Below the pieces are notes generated by a model. The model saw only the letters and a list, made by a program, of their open reading frames with translations. It had not been told where the DNA came from and ran no database searches. Shown in pieces: positions 47,665 through 57,777 of a stretch of DNA of 64,000 nucleotides (position 1 is the first letter of the stretch; every line of letters begins with the position of its first letter). Source of the DNA: CAVRQM01 sp963723455 (lineage in GTDB: Bacteria; Pseudomonadota; Alphaproteobacteria; Acetobacterales; Acetobacteraceae); the NCBI GenBank assembly GCA_963723455.1, contig CAVRQM010000001.1:992001-1056000 (forward strand), read 5' to 3'. Made by a program: the position numbers and the translations under genes.

Positions 47665-48657
47665 TCAGTTCCGCTCGATCGCGCGGGCGGGCGGGCGACC
47701 GGCGGCGAGCGTCGGCATGCTCAGTCGGGCGAGCAGGTCGTTGGCCTCGATCACCGCCTGGCGTCCGTCGCAGGCGCTGGCGTCGGCGCCGAGCCGGGCG
47801 GCAAGGTCCGGCTGCTCGCAGAACAGCGGCCCGCCGACCATCACGCCGATGCTGCGGTTGCGCGACACCCGGCGCACCCGGCGGATGCAGGCGGCCAGCG
47901 CCTCCAGCCGGCTGCCGCAGGCGACCGAGAAGCCGATCACCCCGAACCACTCGGCGCGCACCATGTCGTACAGATCGGCTGACGAATCCGGCGCGCCGCT
48001 CCAGACGCCCCAGCCGCCGCGGCGGAAGAACTCGGCCACCATCACCAGCCCGAACGTGTGTTGCTCGCCCGGCGCCGGCACCAGCAGCGCCTGCCGGCTG
48101 GGGTCGATTGCGGCGGCCTCGTCGTGGAACACGGCGCTGAACTCGCGCAGCACCTGCTGCAGCCGCCACAGCCCGGTGGTGACCTGCGTGAAGTCGCACA
48201 GATCCTCCTTCCACAGCTCGCCGAGATGGCGCGCGACCGGCGCCAGCAGGTCGAGATAGAGCGTCTCCAGCGCGGCCCCGCGCGCCCGCATCGCCGACAG
48301 GTAGGCGGCCGCCGTCGGCACCTCGTTGGTCAGGATCAGCCGCGCGAACTCGGTCACGCTGGCCGGCGTCAGCACGCCGGATTCGGCGGCGCTGGCAAAA
48401 CCGTGCGTGGTCGTGGCGCGGTGCGCGGCGACCAGGCGCGGGATGACCAGCATCTCGATCGCCTGCGTCAGCAGCGAATGTCGCTGATGCGCCGCGGACC
48501 CGCCCGGCGGCGCGGCCGATGGCGTCCTGATGGCAATCCCAGAGGCTTTGACCGAGCGCCCGGCGACGACGGCACGCGCGCCCTCCCGAGGTCGGGCGAG
48601 CTGCCCGCTCCGCTCGATCTGGACGCTGGCAACGACCTGCTCTCTGGCTGCAGACAT
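47665..48657 (-). CDS. aerR: Cobalamin-binding photosynthesis antirepressor AerR/PpaA
   Basis: 330 residues, intact frame. The C-terminal half is a B12-binding domain with APGEQHTFGLVMVAEFFRRGGW, in which the His is the cobalt ligand of AerR/PpaA, followed by EWFGVIGFSVACGSRLEAL and GVMVGGPLF. AerR with hydroxocobalamin in the light relieves PpsR/CrtJ repression. ATG 48657 follows GGAGGGG. Its position directly upstream of ppsR and divergent from bchF matches other purple bacteria. It is an unbroken gene flanked by broken ones. Confidence 0.9.
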   Translation of the reverse strand: MSAAREQVVASVQIERSGQLARPREGARAVVAGRSVKASGIAIRTPSAAPPGGSAAHQRHSLLTQAIEMLVIPRLVAAHRATTTHGFASAAESGVLTPASVTEFARLILTNEVPTAAAYLSAMRARGAALETLYLDLLAPVARHLGELWKEDLCDFTQVTTGLWRLQQVLREFSAVFHDEAAAIDPSRQALLVPAPGEQHTFGLVMVAEFFRRGGWGVWSGAPDSSADLYDMVRAEWFGVIGFSVACGSRLEALAACIRRVRRVSRNRSIGVMVGGPLFCEQPDLAARLGADASACDGRQAVIEANDLLARLSMPTLAAGRPPARAIERN

Positions 48658-48700
48658 TCTCGCGCACCCCTCCAACTTTGTCCGACGTCCCGCTCCTGAG

Positions 48701-48734
48701 TGTCAAGCGTGATTTACGTCAGGTGTTCTTGACA
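48701..48734. promoter_or_regulatory. Divergent aerR/bchF promoter region with inverted repeat TGTCAAG-N20-CTTGACA
   Basis: The right arm contains a perfect TTGACA -35 for the bchF direction (48729-48734), the left arm the same box for aerR. A TGT-N12-ACG sequence (48701-48718) inside is one base off the PpsR/CrtJ consensus TGT-N12-ACA. The -10 boxes are weak. Control by PpsR is expected from family knowledge but not proven here. Confidence 0.5.
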
Positions 48735-48764
48735 GACTGAATCGGCCGGCGTTAGCGTCTCCTC

Positions 48765-48911
48765 ATGGCATCGCGAGGGAGATGCGACGTGGCTGGAACC
48801 AAAGAGCCGAGCCTGGTCGGACCCACGGCCCCCTCGGCCCCGGCTTCGATGGATGCGCGCCGCAATCCCGCAACGGTAGCGGACCCCCAAGGCCGGAGGG
48901 CTGTCAAGTGA
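48765..48911 (+). CDS. Possible small leader ORF coupled to bchF
   Basis: 48 codons starting ATGGCATCGCGA and ending TGA at 48909-48911, which overlaps the next ATG by one base. The product has no recognisable domain and its third positions are less GC-rich than the surrounding genes. From the -35 at 48729, transcription would start close to this ATG, making it nearly leaderless. It may be a translational leader or simply untranslated sequence. Confidence 0.3.
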   Translation: MASRGRCDVAGTKEPSLVGPTAPSAPASMDARRNPATVADPQGRRAVK

Positions 48912-49560
48912 TGCTTACATCTGGCCTTGCGTCGGGGGTCCTGTCCGGCCTGACAGGCGGCGTCCGCAGCGGCCCGATCGGGCGGCTGATCAATGCGGTG
49001 GATTGCTGCCCGTGGGGCTCGGCCGCCGGGCGTCGGCCGGGGTTCGAGTTCCGCGCCGCGTCGCCGCTGCGCAGCCGCCCGCTCTACACGCCGGAACAGC
49101 GGCGGCGGCGCGACGCCTCGCCCTGGACGCTGGTGCAGGGCGTGCTGGCGCCGCTGCAGTTCGGCGTGTTCCTGGTCAGCCTGGGCTCGTGCTGCGCTAC
49201 CTGCTGACCGGCGACGGGCTGACCGCCGCCACCGCGTCGATCGTGGTCAAGACGCTGGTGCTCTACACGATCATGGTCACCGGCTCGATCTGGGAACGGG
49301 AGGTGTTCGGCCGCTACCTGTTCGCGCCGGCGTTCTTCTGGGAGGACGTGTTCAGCATGCTGGTGCTGGCGCTGCACACGCCTATCTGGTGGCGCTGCTC
49401 GCCGGGACGCTGGAGCCGCGCAGCCAGATGCTGCTGGCGCTGGCGGCCTATGCCGCCTACGTCATCAACGCGACCCAGTTCGTGCTCAAGCTGCGCGCCG
49501 CGCGGCTGGACGAGGCGCGGCGACCCGGCGGCGATGGTCGGCGGCGGGCCTGTCGAGTGA
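48911..49560 (+). CDS. bchF: Vinyl bacteriochlorophyllide hydratase BchF, frame-broken
   Basis: The conserved part starts RPLYTPEQRRRRDASPWTLVQGVLAPLQFGVFLVSL and continues YLLTGDGLTAATASIVVKTLVLYTIMVTGSIWEREVFG, ending VGGGPVE. It hydrates the 3-vinyl group of (bacterio)chlorophyllide. From ATG 48911 there would be about 58 extra N-terminal residues (MLTSGLASGVLSG...); the usual start would be close to 49070, where no good start is visible. Two one-base deletions (about 49188 and 49381) and one insertion (about 49526) break the frame, all at third codon positions. Confidence 0.85.
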
Positions 49561-50866
49561 CCGCGCCGCCGCAGCGCCGTCCGGCCGCGCGCGACGCGCC
49601 CCGGCAGGCTGCGGCGAGGCCCCGGTGCTGCGCGAGCGCGGCCAGCGCGAGGTGTTCTGCGGCCTGACCGGCATCGTCTGGCTGCACCGCAAGATCCAGG
49701 ACGCCTTCTTCCTGGTGGTCGGCTCGCGCACCTGCGCGCATCTGATCCAGTCCGCCGCCGGCGTGATGATCTTCGCCGAGCCGCGCTTCGCCACCGCGAT
49801 CATCGACGAGCGCGACCTCGCCGGGCTGGCCGACGCCAACGAGGAACTCGATCGCGTGGTCGGCCGGCTGCTGGAGCGCCGCCCGGACATCAAGCTGCTG
49901 TTCCTCGTCGGCTCCTGCCCGTCCGAGGTCATCAAGCTCGACCTGTCGCGCGCGGCGCAGCGCCTGTCGCGCCGGTTCATGCCGGGCGTGCGGGTGCTGA
50001 ACTATTCCGGCAGCGGCATCGAGACCACCTTCACCCAGGGCGAGGATGCCTGCCTCGCCGCGCTGGTGCCCGAGCTGCCGCCGAGGCGCGGCCGACGCCG
50101 CGCCGACGCTGCTGGTCGTCGGCGCGCTGGCCGACGTGGTCGAGGACCAGTTGCGTCGGCTGTTCGGCGCAATGGGCATCGACGCGGTGCGCGTTCCTGC
50201 CGCCGCGCCGCGCCGCCGACGCTGCCGCCGGTCGGGCCCGACACGCGCGTTCCTGCTGGCGCAGCCGTTCCTGGCCGACACCGCGCGCGCGCTGGAGGAC
50301 GCGCGGCGCGACGCGCCTCGCCGCGCCGTTCCCGCTCGGCGCCGAGGGCACGACGCTGTGGCTGCGCGCCGCCGCCGACGCCTTGGGCGTCGAGCGCCGC
50401 GCGGTTCGCGCAGGTCACCGAGCTGGCGCAGGAGCGCGCCCGCCGCGCCGTCGCGCCGCCACCGCGCCCGCCTGGCCGGCAAGCGCGTGTTCCTCTTCCC
50501 GGATTCGCAGCTCGAGATCCCGCTCGCGCGCTTCCTGTCGCGCGAACTGGCGATGCAGCTGGTCGAGGTCGGCACGCCCTATCTGCACCGCGCAGCATCT
50601 CGCCGCCGAGCTGGAGCTGCTGCCGGCCGGCACGCCGCTCAGCGAGGGCCAGGACGTCGACCGGCAGCTCGACCGCTGCCGCGCGGCGCGGCCCGATCTC
50701 GTGGTGTGCGGCCTCGGCCTCGCCAATCCGCTGGAGGCCGAGGGCATCGCCACGAAATGGTCGATCGAGCTGGTGTTCACGCCGATCCAGGGCTACGAGC
50801 AGGCCGGCGACCTCGCCGAGCTGTTCGCGCGCCCGCTGGCGCGGCGCGACGCGGCTGGCGGTGTAG
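49557..50866 (+). CDS. bchN: Light-independent protochlorophyllide reductase subunit BchN, frame-broken
   Basis: About 430 residues. VLRERGQREVFCGLTGIVWLHRKIQDAFFLVVGSRTCAHLIQSAAGVMIFAEPRFATAI contains Cys ligands of the [4Fe-4S] cluster, and CGEAPVLRERG the third after one correction. LFLVGSCPSEVIKLDLSRAA and NYSGSGIETTFTQGEDACL follow. With BchB it forms the catalytic half of the nitrogenase-like enzyme. GTG 49557 overlaps the bchF stop by 4 nt. At least five insertions, including four-base codons CGCG, GCCG and GCGG, split it; stop TAG 50864-50866. Confidence 0.92.
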
Positions 50867-50870
50867 CGCG

Positions 50871-52417
50871 ATGCAGCTCACGCTCTGGACCTATGAAGGA
50901 CCGCCCCATGTCGGCGCGATGCGCGTCGCGACCGCGATGGAGGGCGTGCATTACGTGCTGCACGCGCCGCAGGGCGACACCTACGCCGACCTGCTGTTCA
51001 CCATGATCGAGCGCCGCGGCAAGCGGCCGCCGGTGACCTACACGACGTTCCAGGCGCGCGACCTCGGCGGCGACACGGCCGAGCTGTTCAAGACCGCGGC
51101 GCGCGAGGCGTACGAGCGGTTCCGGCCGCAGGCGATGCTGGTCGGCGCGTCCTGCACCGCCGAGCTGATCCAGGACGATCCCGGCGGCCTGGCGCGCGCG
51201 CTCGACCTGCCGATCCCGGTGGTCGCGCGTCGAGCTGCCGGCCTATCAGCGCAAGGAGAACTGGGGCGCGGCGGAGACCTTCTACCAGCTCGTCGCGCGC
51301 CTTCGCGCGGCCCCGGCTCGGCACGCGCCGCGCGACCCGGAGGCGCGGCCGCGCTGCAACATGCTGGGCCCGACCGCGCTCGGCTTCCGCCACCGCGACG
51401 ACGTGCGCGAGATGACGCTCGCTGCTGGAGCGGCTCGGCATCGACGTCAACGTCACCGCGCCGCTGGGCGCCACGCCCGGCCGATCTGGCGCGGCTCGGC
51501 GACGCCGATTTCAACGTGGTGCTGTATCCCGAGATCGCCGGCCCGACCGCCGCCTGGCTGCAGCGCAGCTTCGGCCAGCCGGCCACCAGAACGATTCCGA
51601 TCGGCGTCGGCGCGACGCGCGAGTTCATCGCCGAGGTCGGCGGCGCTGGCCGGCGTCGATGCGGCGCCGCTGCTGGCCGAGTGCGAGCCGTCGCGGCTGC
51701 CCTGGTACTCGCGCTCGGTCGAACTCCACCTATCTCACCGGCAAGCGCGTGTTCGTGTTCGGCGACGCCACCCACGCCATCGCCGCGGCGCGCGTCGCCA
51801 GCGACGAACTCGGCTTCACCGTCGTCGGCCTCGGCAGCTACAGCCGCGAGTTCGGCCGCGAGGTGCGCGAGGCGGCCAAGCTGTACGGCGTCGAGGCGCT
51901 GATCACCGACGACTACCTGGAGGTCGAAGCGAAGATCGCCGGAGCTGCAGCCCGAGCTGGTGCTGGGCACGCAGATGGAGCGCCACATCGCCAAGCGCCT
52001 CGGCATCCCCTGCGCGGTGATCTCGGCGCCGGTGCATGTGCAGGACTTCCCGGCCCGCTACTCGCCGCAGATGGGCTTCGAGGGCGCCAACGTGCTGTTC
52101 GATACCTGGGTGCATCCGCTGATGATGGGCCTGGAGGAGCATCTGCTGGCGATGTTCCGCGACGATTTCGAGTTCCACGACGACGCGGCGCCGTCGCATC
52201 TCGGCGCGGCCGCCGCCGCAGCCTCGCGCCGGTCCGGCGGTCGACCGCGTCGGCGACCGTCGCCTGGGCGCCGAGGCCGAGAAGGAGCTTGGCAAGATCC
52301 CGTTCTTCGTTCGCGGCAAGGCGCGCCGCAACACCGAACGCTTCGCCAGCGAGCACGGCGTCGCCGCTCATCACCGTCGAGACGCTGTACGATGCCAAAG
52401 CGCATTTCGGCCGCTGA
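50871..52417 (+). CDS. bchB: Light-independent protochlorophyllide reductase subunit BchB, frame-broken
   Basis: About 515 residues. MQLTLWTYEGPPHVGAMRVATAMEGVHYVLHAPQGDTYADLLFTMIERR is the family start with the Asp cluster ligand; VGASCTAELIQDDPGGLA and NMLGPTALGFRHRDDVREM follow, and the C-terminal domain has KIPFFVRGKARRNTE. The first 350 bases are clean. Breaks at 51225-51228 (GCGC), 51418-51421 (CTCG), near 51478, 51640, 51729, 51942, 52230-52233 (CGGT) and 52361 are extra third-position bases. ATG 50871 lies 4 bp after bchN. Confidence 0.93.
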
Positions 52418-55400
52418 GGCGACGCCCGTGCGGGTCGTCGTCGTGACGATGGACAGTCATCTGGCCGGCGCGGCGGCGCGCGCGCGGACGGCTGCTGCGC
52501 GACGAGCTGCCGGGGCTGGAGCTGGTGGTCCACGCCGCCGACGAATGGGGCGCCGACGACGCGGCGCTGGCCGCCTGCCACGCCGACATCGCGCGCGGCG
52601 ACATCGTGATCGCCACCATGCTGTTCCTGGACGACCACATCCGCGCCGTGCTGCCGGCGCTGGCCGCGCGGCGCGACGCGTGCGACGCGATGCTGTGCTG
52701 CATGTCGGCCGGCGAGGTCGATGCGGCTGACCCGGCTCGGCAAGTTCACATGGCCGGCGAGGCGAACGGCGCGATCGGCGGTGCTGAAGAAGCTGCGCGG
52801 CAACCGCAAGCCGGCGGCGGGTCCAGCGGCCGCGGCGCAGATGAAGATGCTGCGGCAGCTGCCGCAAGCTGCTGCGCTTCATCCCCGGCACCGCGCAGGA
52901 CGTGCGCGCCTATTTCCTGGCGCTGCAATACTGGCTGGCCGGCTCGGAGGAGAATCTCGCCAACATGGTCCGCCTGCTGGTGGATCGCTACGCCGACGGC
53001 CGCAGCGCCGGCCGCTGTTCGCGGCGAGCTGCAAGGCGGCGCGCGCCGGTCGAATATCCCGATGTCGGCGCTCTACCATCCGCGCGTCGCCGGGCCGCAT
53101 CGTCGAGCGGGTCGAGCAGCTGCCCGCCGTGGCGGCGAGCGCCGGCACGGTCGGCCTGCTGCTGCTGCGCTCCTACGTGCTGGCCGGCAACGCCGGCCAT
53201 TACGACGGCGTGATCGCGGCGCTCGAGGCGCGCGGGCTGCGGGTGATCCCGGCCTTCGCCAGCGGGCTCGACCAGCGGCCGGCGATCGAGCGCTTCTTCA
53301 TGCGCGACGGCGACGGCCGCGGTCGATGCGGTGGTGTCGCTGACCGGCTTCTCGCTGGTCGGCGGCCCCGCCTACAACGACGCACGCGCCGCCGAGGACG
53401 ATGCTGGCCCGGCTCGACGTGCCGTATGTCGTCGGCGCACCCGGTCGAGTTCCAGACGCTGGAGCAATGGCAGGCGGATCCGCGCGGACTGATGCCGGTC
53501 GAGAGCGACCATGATGGTGGCGATCCCCGAACTCGACGGCGCGATCGCGCCGATGGTGTTCGGCGGCCGTTCGGTGCGCGGCGTCGCCGGCGAGCGTGCG
53601 GCGCGACATGCGCGGTCGCACGTCCGAGCGCGGCGGCGATGCTGGCCGCGCGCGTGCGCGCCGAATGCTGCGTCGCGCCTGCGGCGGCAGCGACGCGCCG
53701 CTCGAACGGCGGGATCGCGCGATCGTGCTGTTCAACTTCCCGCCCAACGCCGGGCAATACCGGCACCGCCGCCTTCCTGTCGGTGTTCGCCTCGCTGCAT
53801 CGCACGCTGCGCGCGCTGCAGCGACGCCGGCTACCAGGTCGATGTGCCGGACGAGCGTCGATGCGCTGCGGCAGCGCATCCTCGACGGCAACGCCGCGCG
53901 CTTCGGCGCCGACGCCAACGTCGCACGTCCGCATTCCGCGCCGACGACCACGTGCGCCGCGAGACGCATGGCTGCGCGCAGATCGAGGCGCAATGGGGCC
54001 CGGCGCCCGGCCGCCAGCAGAGCGACGGCAGCTCGCATCTTCGTGCTGGGCGAGCGGTTCGGCAACGTGTTCGTCGGCATCCAGCCCGCCTTCGGCTACG
54101 AGGGCGATCCGATGCGGCTGCTGTTCGAGCACGGCTTCGCGCCGACGCACGCCTTCTCGCGCCTTCTATCGCTGGCTGCGCGAGGATTTCGGCGCCCACG
54201 CGGTGCTGCATTTCGGCACGCACGGCGCGCTGGAGTTCATGCCCGGCAAGCAGGCCGGCCTGTCGGCCGCCTGCTGGCCCGACCGGCTGATCGGCGACCT
54301 GCCGAACTTCTATCTCTACGCCTCCAACAACCCGTCCGAAGGCACGCATCGCCAAGCGCCGCGGCGATGCGACGCTGATCAGCTATCTGACGCCGCCGGT
54401 CGCGCATGCCGGGCTGTATCGCGGGCCTGCTCGACCTGAAGGCCTCGCTCGACCGCTGGCGCGCGCCTGGAGCCGGAGGCGGACGGCGAGCAGCGCGACG
54501 CGCTCGCGGCGCTGGTCCAGGCGCAGGCGGCCGCGCTCGATCTGGCGGCGGCGGAGCCGCTGTGGAACGAGCGAGCGCGCGGCCGAGATCGGCCGGCTGG
54601 CGCGAGGCGCGTGCTGGAGCTCGAATACACGCTGATCCCGCACGGCCTGCATGTCGTCGGCGAGCCGTCGGCCGAGCAGCGCGCCGAGCGCGCGCCGGAG
54701 CATCGCTGGACGCGCGCCGGCGATCGCTCGAGCCCGGCAGGCGGCGCGCCGGCGCTCGGACGACGGCTGCTGGCCCGACCGGATCACCTGCACAGATCGA
54801 GATCCCGGCGATCCTGCACGCGCTCGACGGCCGGTTATCTGCGCCCGGCGCCGGGCGGCGACCTGCTGCGCAACGCCGACGTGCTGCCGACCGGGCGCAA
54901 CCTGCACGGCTTCGATCCGTTCCGCATCCCGAGCGCCTTCGCGGTGCAGGACGGCGCGCGGCAGGCGCGAGCGGCTGCTCGGCACGCCACGTCGCGGACG
55001 GCAACGGCCTGCCCGAGACGGTCGCGATGGTGCTGTGGGGCACCGACAACCTGAAGACCGAGGGCGGCCCGATCGCGCAGGCGCTGTGCGCTGCTGGGCG
55101 CCGAGCCGCGCTTCGACAGCTACGGCCGGCTGTGCGGCGCGCGAGCTGGTGCCGCTCGACCGGCTCGGCCGCCCGCGCATCGACGTGGTCATCACGCTGT
55201 CCGGCATCTTCCGCGACCTGCTGCCGCTGCAGACCAAGCTGCTGGCCGAGGCGGCGCTTGCTGGCCGCCGCCGCCGACGAGCCGGCGGCCGAGAATTTCG
55301 TCCGCAAGCACGCGCTGGCCTATCAGGCGGCGCATGGCGGCGGCATCGCGCAGGCGGCGCTGCGCGTGTTCGGCAATGCCGACGGCGCCTATGGCGCCAA

Positions 55401-56086
55401 CGTCAACCAGCTGGTCGATGACGGCGGTCTGGAACGACGAGGACGAACTCGCCGAAACCTATGTGCGCCGCAAGGGATTCGCCTACGGCGTCGAAGGGCG
55501 CGCCGGCGCGGCAGGACGCGCTGCTGAAGCACGTGCTGGCGGCGGTCGATGTCGCCTACCAGAACCTCGACTGCGTCGAACTCGGCGTCACCACGGTCGA
55601 CCACTATTTCGACACGCTGGGCGGCATCAGCCGCGCGGTGCGGCGGCAGCGCGGCGGCAGCGCGGCGCCGGTCTATATCGGCGACCAGACGCGCGGCGAC
55701 GGCACGGTGCGCACGCTGTCCGAGCAGGTCGCGCTGGAGACCCGCACCCGGGCGCTGAACCCGAAATGGTACGAGGGCTGCTGGCAAGCACGGCTACGAG
55801 GGCGTGCGCCAGATCGAGGCGCATGTCACCAACACCATGGGCTGGTCGGCGACGACCGGCGAGGTGCAGCCCTGGGTCTACCAGCAGATCGCCGAGACCT
55901 ATCGTGCTCGACGAGGCGATGCGCGAGCGGCTGGCGGCGCTCAACCCGGCGGCGTCGGCCAAGATCGCCAACCGGCTGCTGGAGGCGCACGAGCGCAAAT
56001 ACTGGTCGCCCGACGCGGCAACGCTCGATGCGCTGCGGCAGGCGCAGGCGAGGAGCTGGAAGACCGCCTCGAAGGCATCGAGGTGA
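52392..56086 (+). CDS. bchH: Magnesium chelatase large subunit BchH, heavily frame-broken
   Basis: About 1230 residues. VRVVVVTMDSHLAGAAARAR is the start region; HAADEWGADDAALAACHADIARGDIVIATMLFLDDHI, LGERFGNVFVGIQPAFGYEGDPMRLLFEHGFAPTHAF, HFGTHGALEFMPGKQAGLSAACWPDRLIGDLPN, SGIFRDLLPLQTKLLAEA and NPKWYEG are conserved BchH blocks in order. It inserts magnesium into protoporphyrin IX with BchI and BchD, which are not in this window. ATG 52392 overlaps bchB by 26 bp. Breaks occur about every 100 bases; no block is missing. The stop is probably TGA 56084-56086. Confidence 0.92.
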
Positions 56087-56097
56087 GTGGCAGCGGC

Positions 56098-57025
56098 ATG
56101 AGCATCACGACACTCGAGCGCCCGCCACTGCGCGACCGACCGGCAAGCCCTGCCGCTGGCGACGGCGAGGGCAGCGTGCAGGTGCGCTGGACCCAGCATC
56201 AAGATCGGCACCGCCAAGGTGTTCGCCGTCTACGGCAAGGGCGGCATCGGCAAGAGCACGACCTCGTCGAACCTGTCGGTGGCGTTCTCGCAAGCTCGGC
56301 AAGCGCGTGCTGCAGATCGGCTGCGATCCGAAGCACGATTCCACCTTCACGCTGACCAAGCGCCTGGTGCCGACGGTGATCGACGTGCTGGAGGCCGTGA
56401 ACTTCCACGCCGAGGAACTGCGCGCCGAGGATTTCGTGTTCGAGGGCTACAACGGCGTGATGTGCGTCGAGGCCGGCGGTCCGCCGGCCGGCACCGGCTG
56501 CGGCGGCTACGTCGTCGGCCAGACCGTCAAGCTGCTGCAAGGAGCATCACCTGCTCGAGGACACCGACGTCGTGATCTTCGACGTGCTGGGCGACGTCGT
56601 GTGCGGCGGCTTCGCCGCGCCGCTGCAGCACGCCGACCGCGCGCTGATCGTCACCGCCAACGATTTCGACTCGATCTTCGCGATGAACCGCATCGTCGCG
56701 GCGATCGCAGGCCAAGGCGAGGAACTACGACGTGCGGCTCGGCGGCGTGATCGCCAACCGCAGCGCCGGCACCGACCAGATCGACCGCTTCAACGCGGCC
56801 AGCGGCCTGAGCGCGCCGCTGGCGCATTTCCCCGACCTCGACGTGATCCGCCGCCGCCGGCTGAAGAAGTCGACGCTGTTCGAGATGGAGCCGTCGCCGG
56901 AACTGGACGCGGTGCAGGACGAATACCTGCGGCTGGCGGCCGACGCTGTGGGCCGGCACCGAGCCGCTGGCGCCGGCACGCCGATGAAGGACCGCGACAT
57001 CTTCGACCTGCTGGGGTTCGACTGA
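56098..57025 (+). CDS. bchL: Light-independent protochlorophyllide reductase iron protein BchL, frame-broken
   Basis: About 309 residues, NifH-like. FAVYGKGGIGKSTTSSNLSVAF is the P-loop; QIGCDPKHDSTFTLT, VCVEAGGPPAGTGCGGYVVGQTVKLL and FDVLGDVVCGGFAAPL contain the two bridging Cys and switch regions; the end is DRDIFDLLGFD. It hydrolyses ATP to pass electrons to BchNB. ATG 56098. Breaks include two deletions near 56185 and insertions at 56288-56291 (TCGC before AAG) and 56535-56538 (CTGC before AAG). Stop TGA overlaps bchM ATG. Confidence 0.94.
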
Positions 57026-57735
57026 TGGCGGCGGCGACCTATACCGAGCGCCGCGAGCGCGATCGAGACCTATTTCGACCGCACCGCGGTCGATGCCTGG
57101 GCGCGGCTGACCTCCGACGCGCCGGTCGGCCGCATCCGCGCGACGGTGCGCGCCGGCCGCGACGCGATGCGCGCGACGCTGCTGTCCTGGCTGCCGGCGG
57201 ATCTGACGCGGCTGCGCGGCTGCTCGACGCCGGCTGCGGCACCGGCGCGCTGGCGGTCGAGGCGGCGCGGCGCGGCGCCGCGGTGGTCGCCATCGACCTG
57301 TCGCCCACGCTGCGTCGGTCTGGCGCGCGAGCGCACGCCGCGCGATCTCGGCCGGCACGCATCGAGTTCCGCGTCGGCGACATGCTCGATCCCGGCGCTC
57401 GGCCGCTTCGACTACGTCGTCGCGATGGATTCGCTGATCCACTACGCCGCGCCCGACGTCGTGCCGCGTGCTGGCGGGGCTGGCGGCGCGCACCGATCGC
57501 GCGGTGCTGTTCACCTTCGCGCCGCGCACGCCGGCGCTGGCGCTGATGCACGCGGTCGGCCGGCTGTTCCCGCGCGGCGACCGCGCGCCGGCGATCGAGC
57601 CGGTCGGGCCGAGCGACGCTGCGCCGGCGCATCGCCGCCGAGCCGGGCCTGGCGGGCTGGCGGCTCGGCGCGCACGCATCGCGTCGCCAGCGGCTTCTAC
57701 ATGTCGCAGGCGCTGGAGCTGACGCGCGGCCCTGA
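57025..57735 (+). CDS. bchM: Magnesium-protoporphyrin O-methyltransferase BchM, frame-broken
   Basis: About 235 residues. After joining: ATYTERRERIETYFDRTAVDAWARLTSDAPVG, the SAM site LDAGCGTGALAVEAARRGAAVVAIDLS, GDMLDPALGRFDYVVAMDSLIHYA and GFYMSQALELTR. It methylates Mg-protoporphyrin IX, the step after BchH. ATG 57025 overlaps the bchL stop (TGATG). The 3' end is uncertain; TGA 57733-57735 fits after one third-position correction. Confidence 0.9.
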
Positions 57736-57777
57736 AGCCGCACCCAGGATCTTCGCCAGCCGACATCTCGCACGGCA

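Noticed and set aside
48735..48910. A cobalamin riboswitch or other structured RNA between aerR and bchF, suggested by the B12 link of AerR.
   Set aside because: I could not find the conserved B12-box or a matching core; the sequence reads more like a simple leader.
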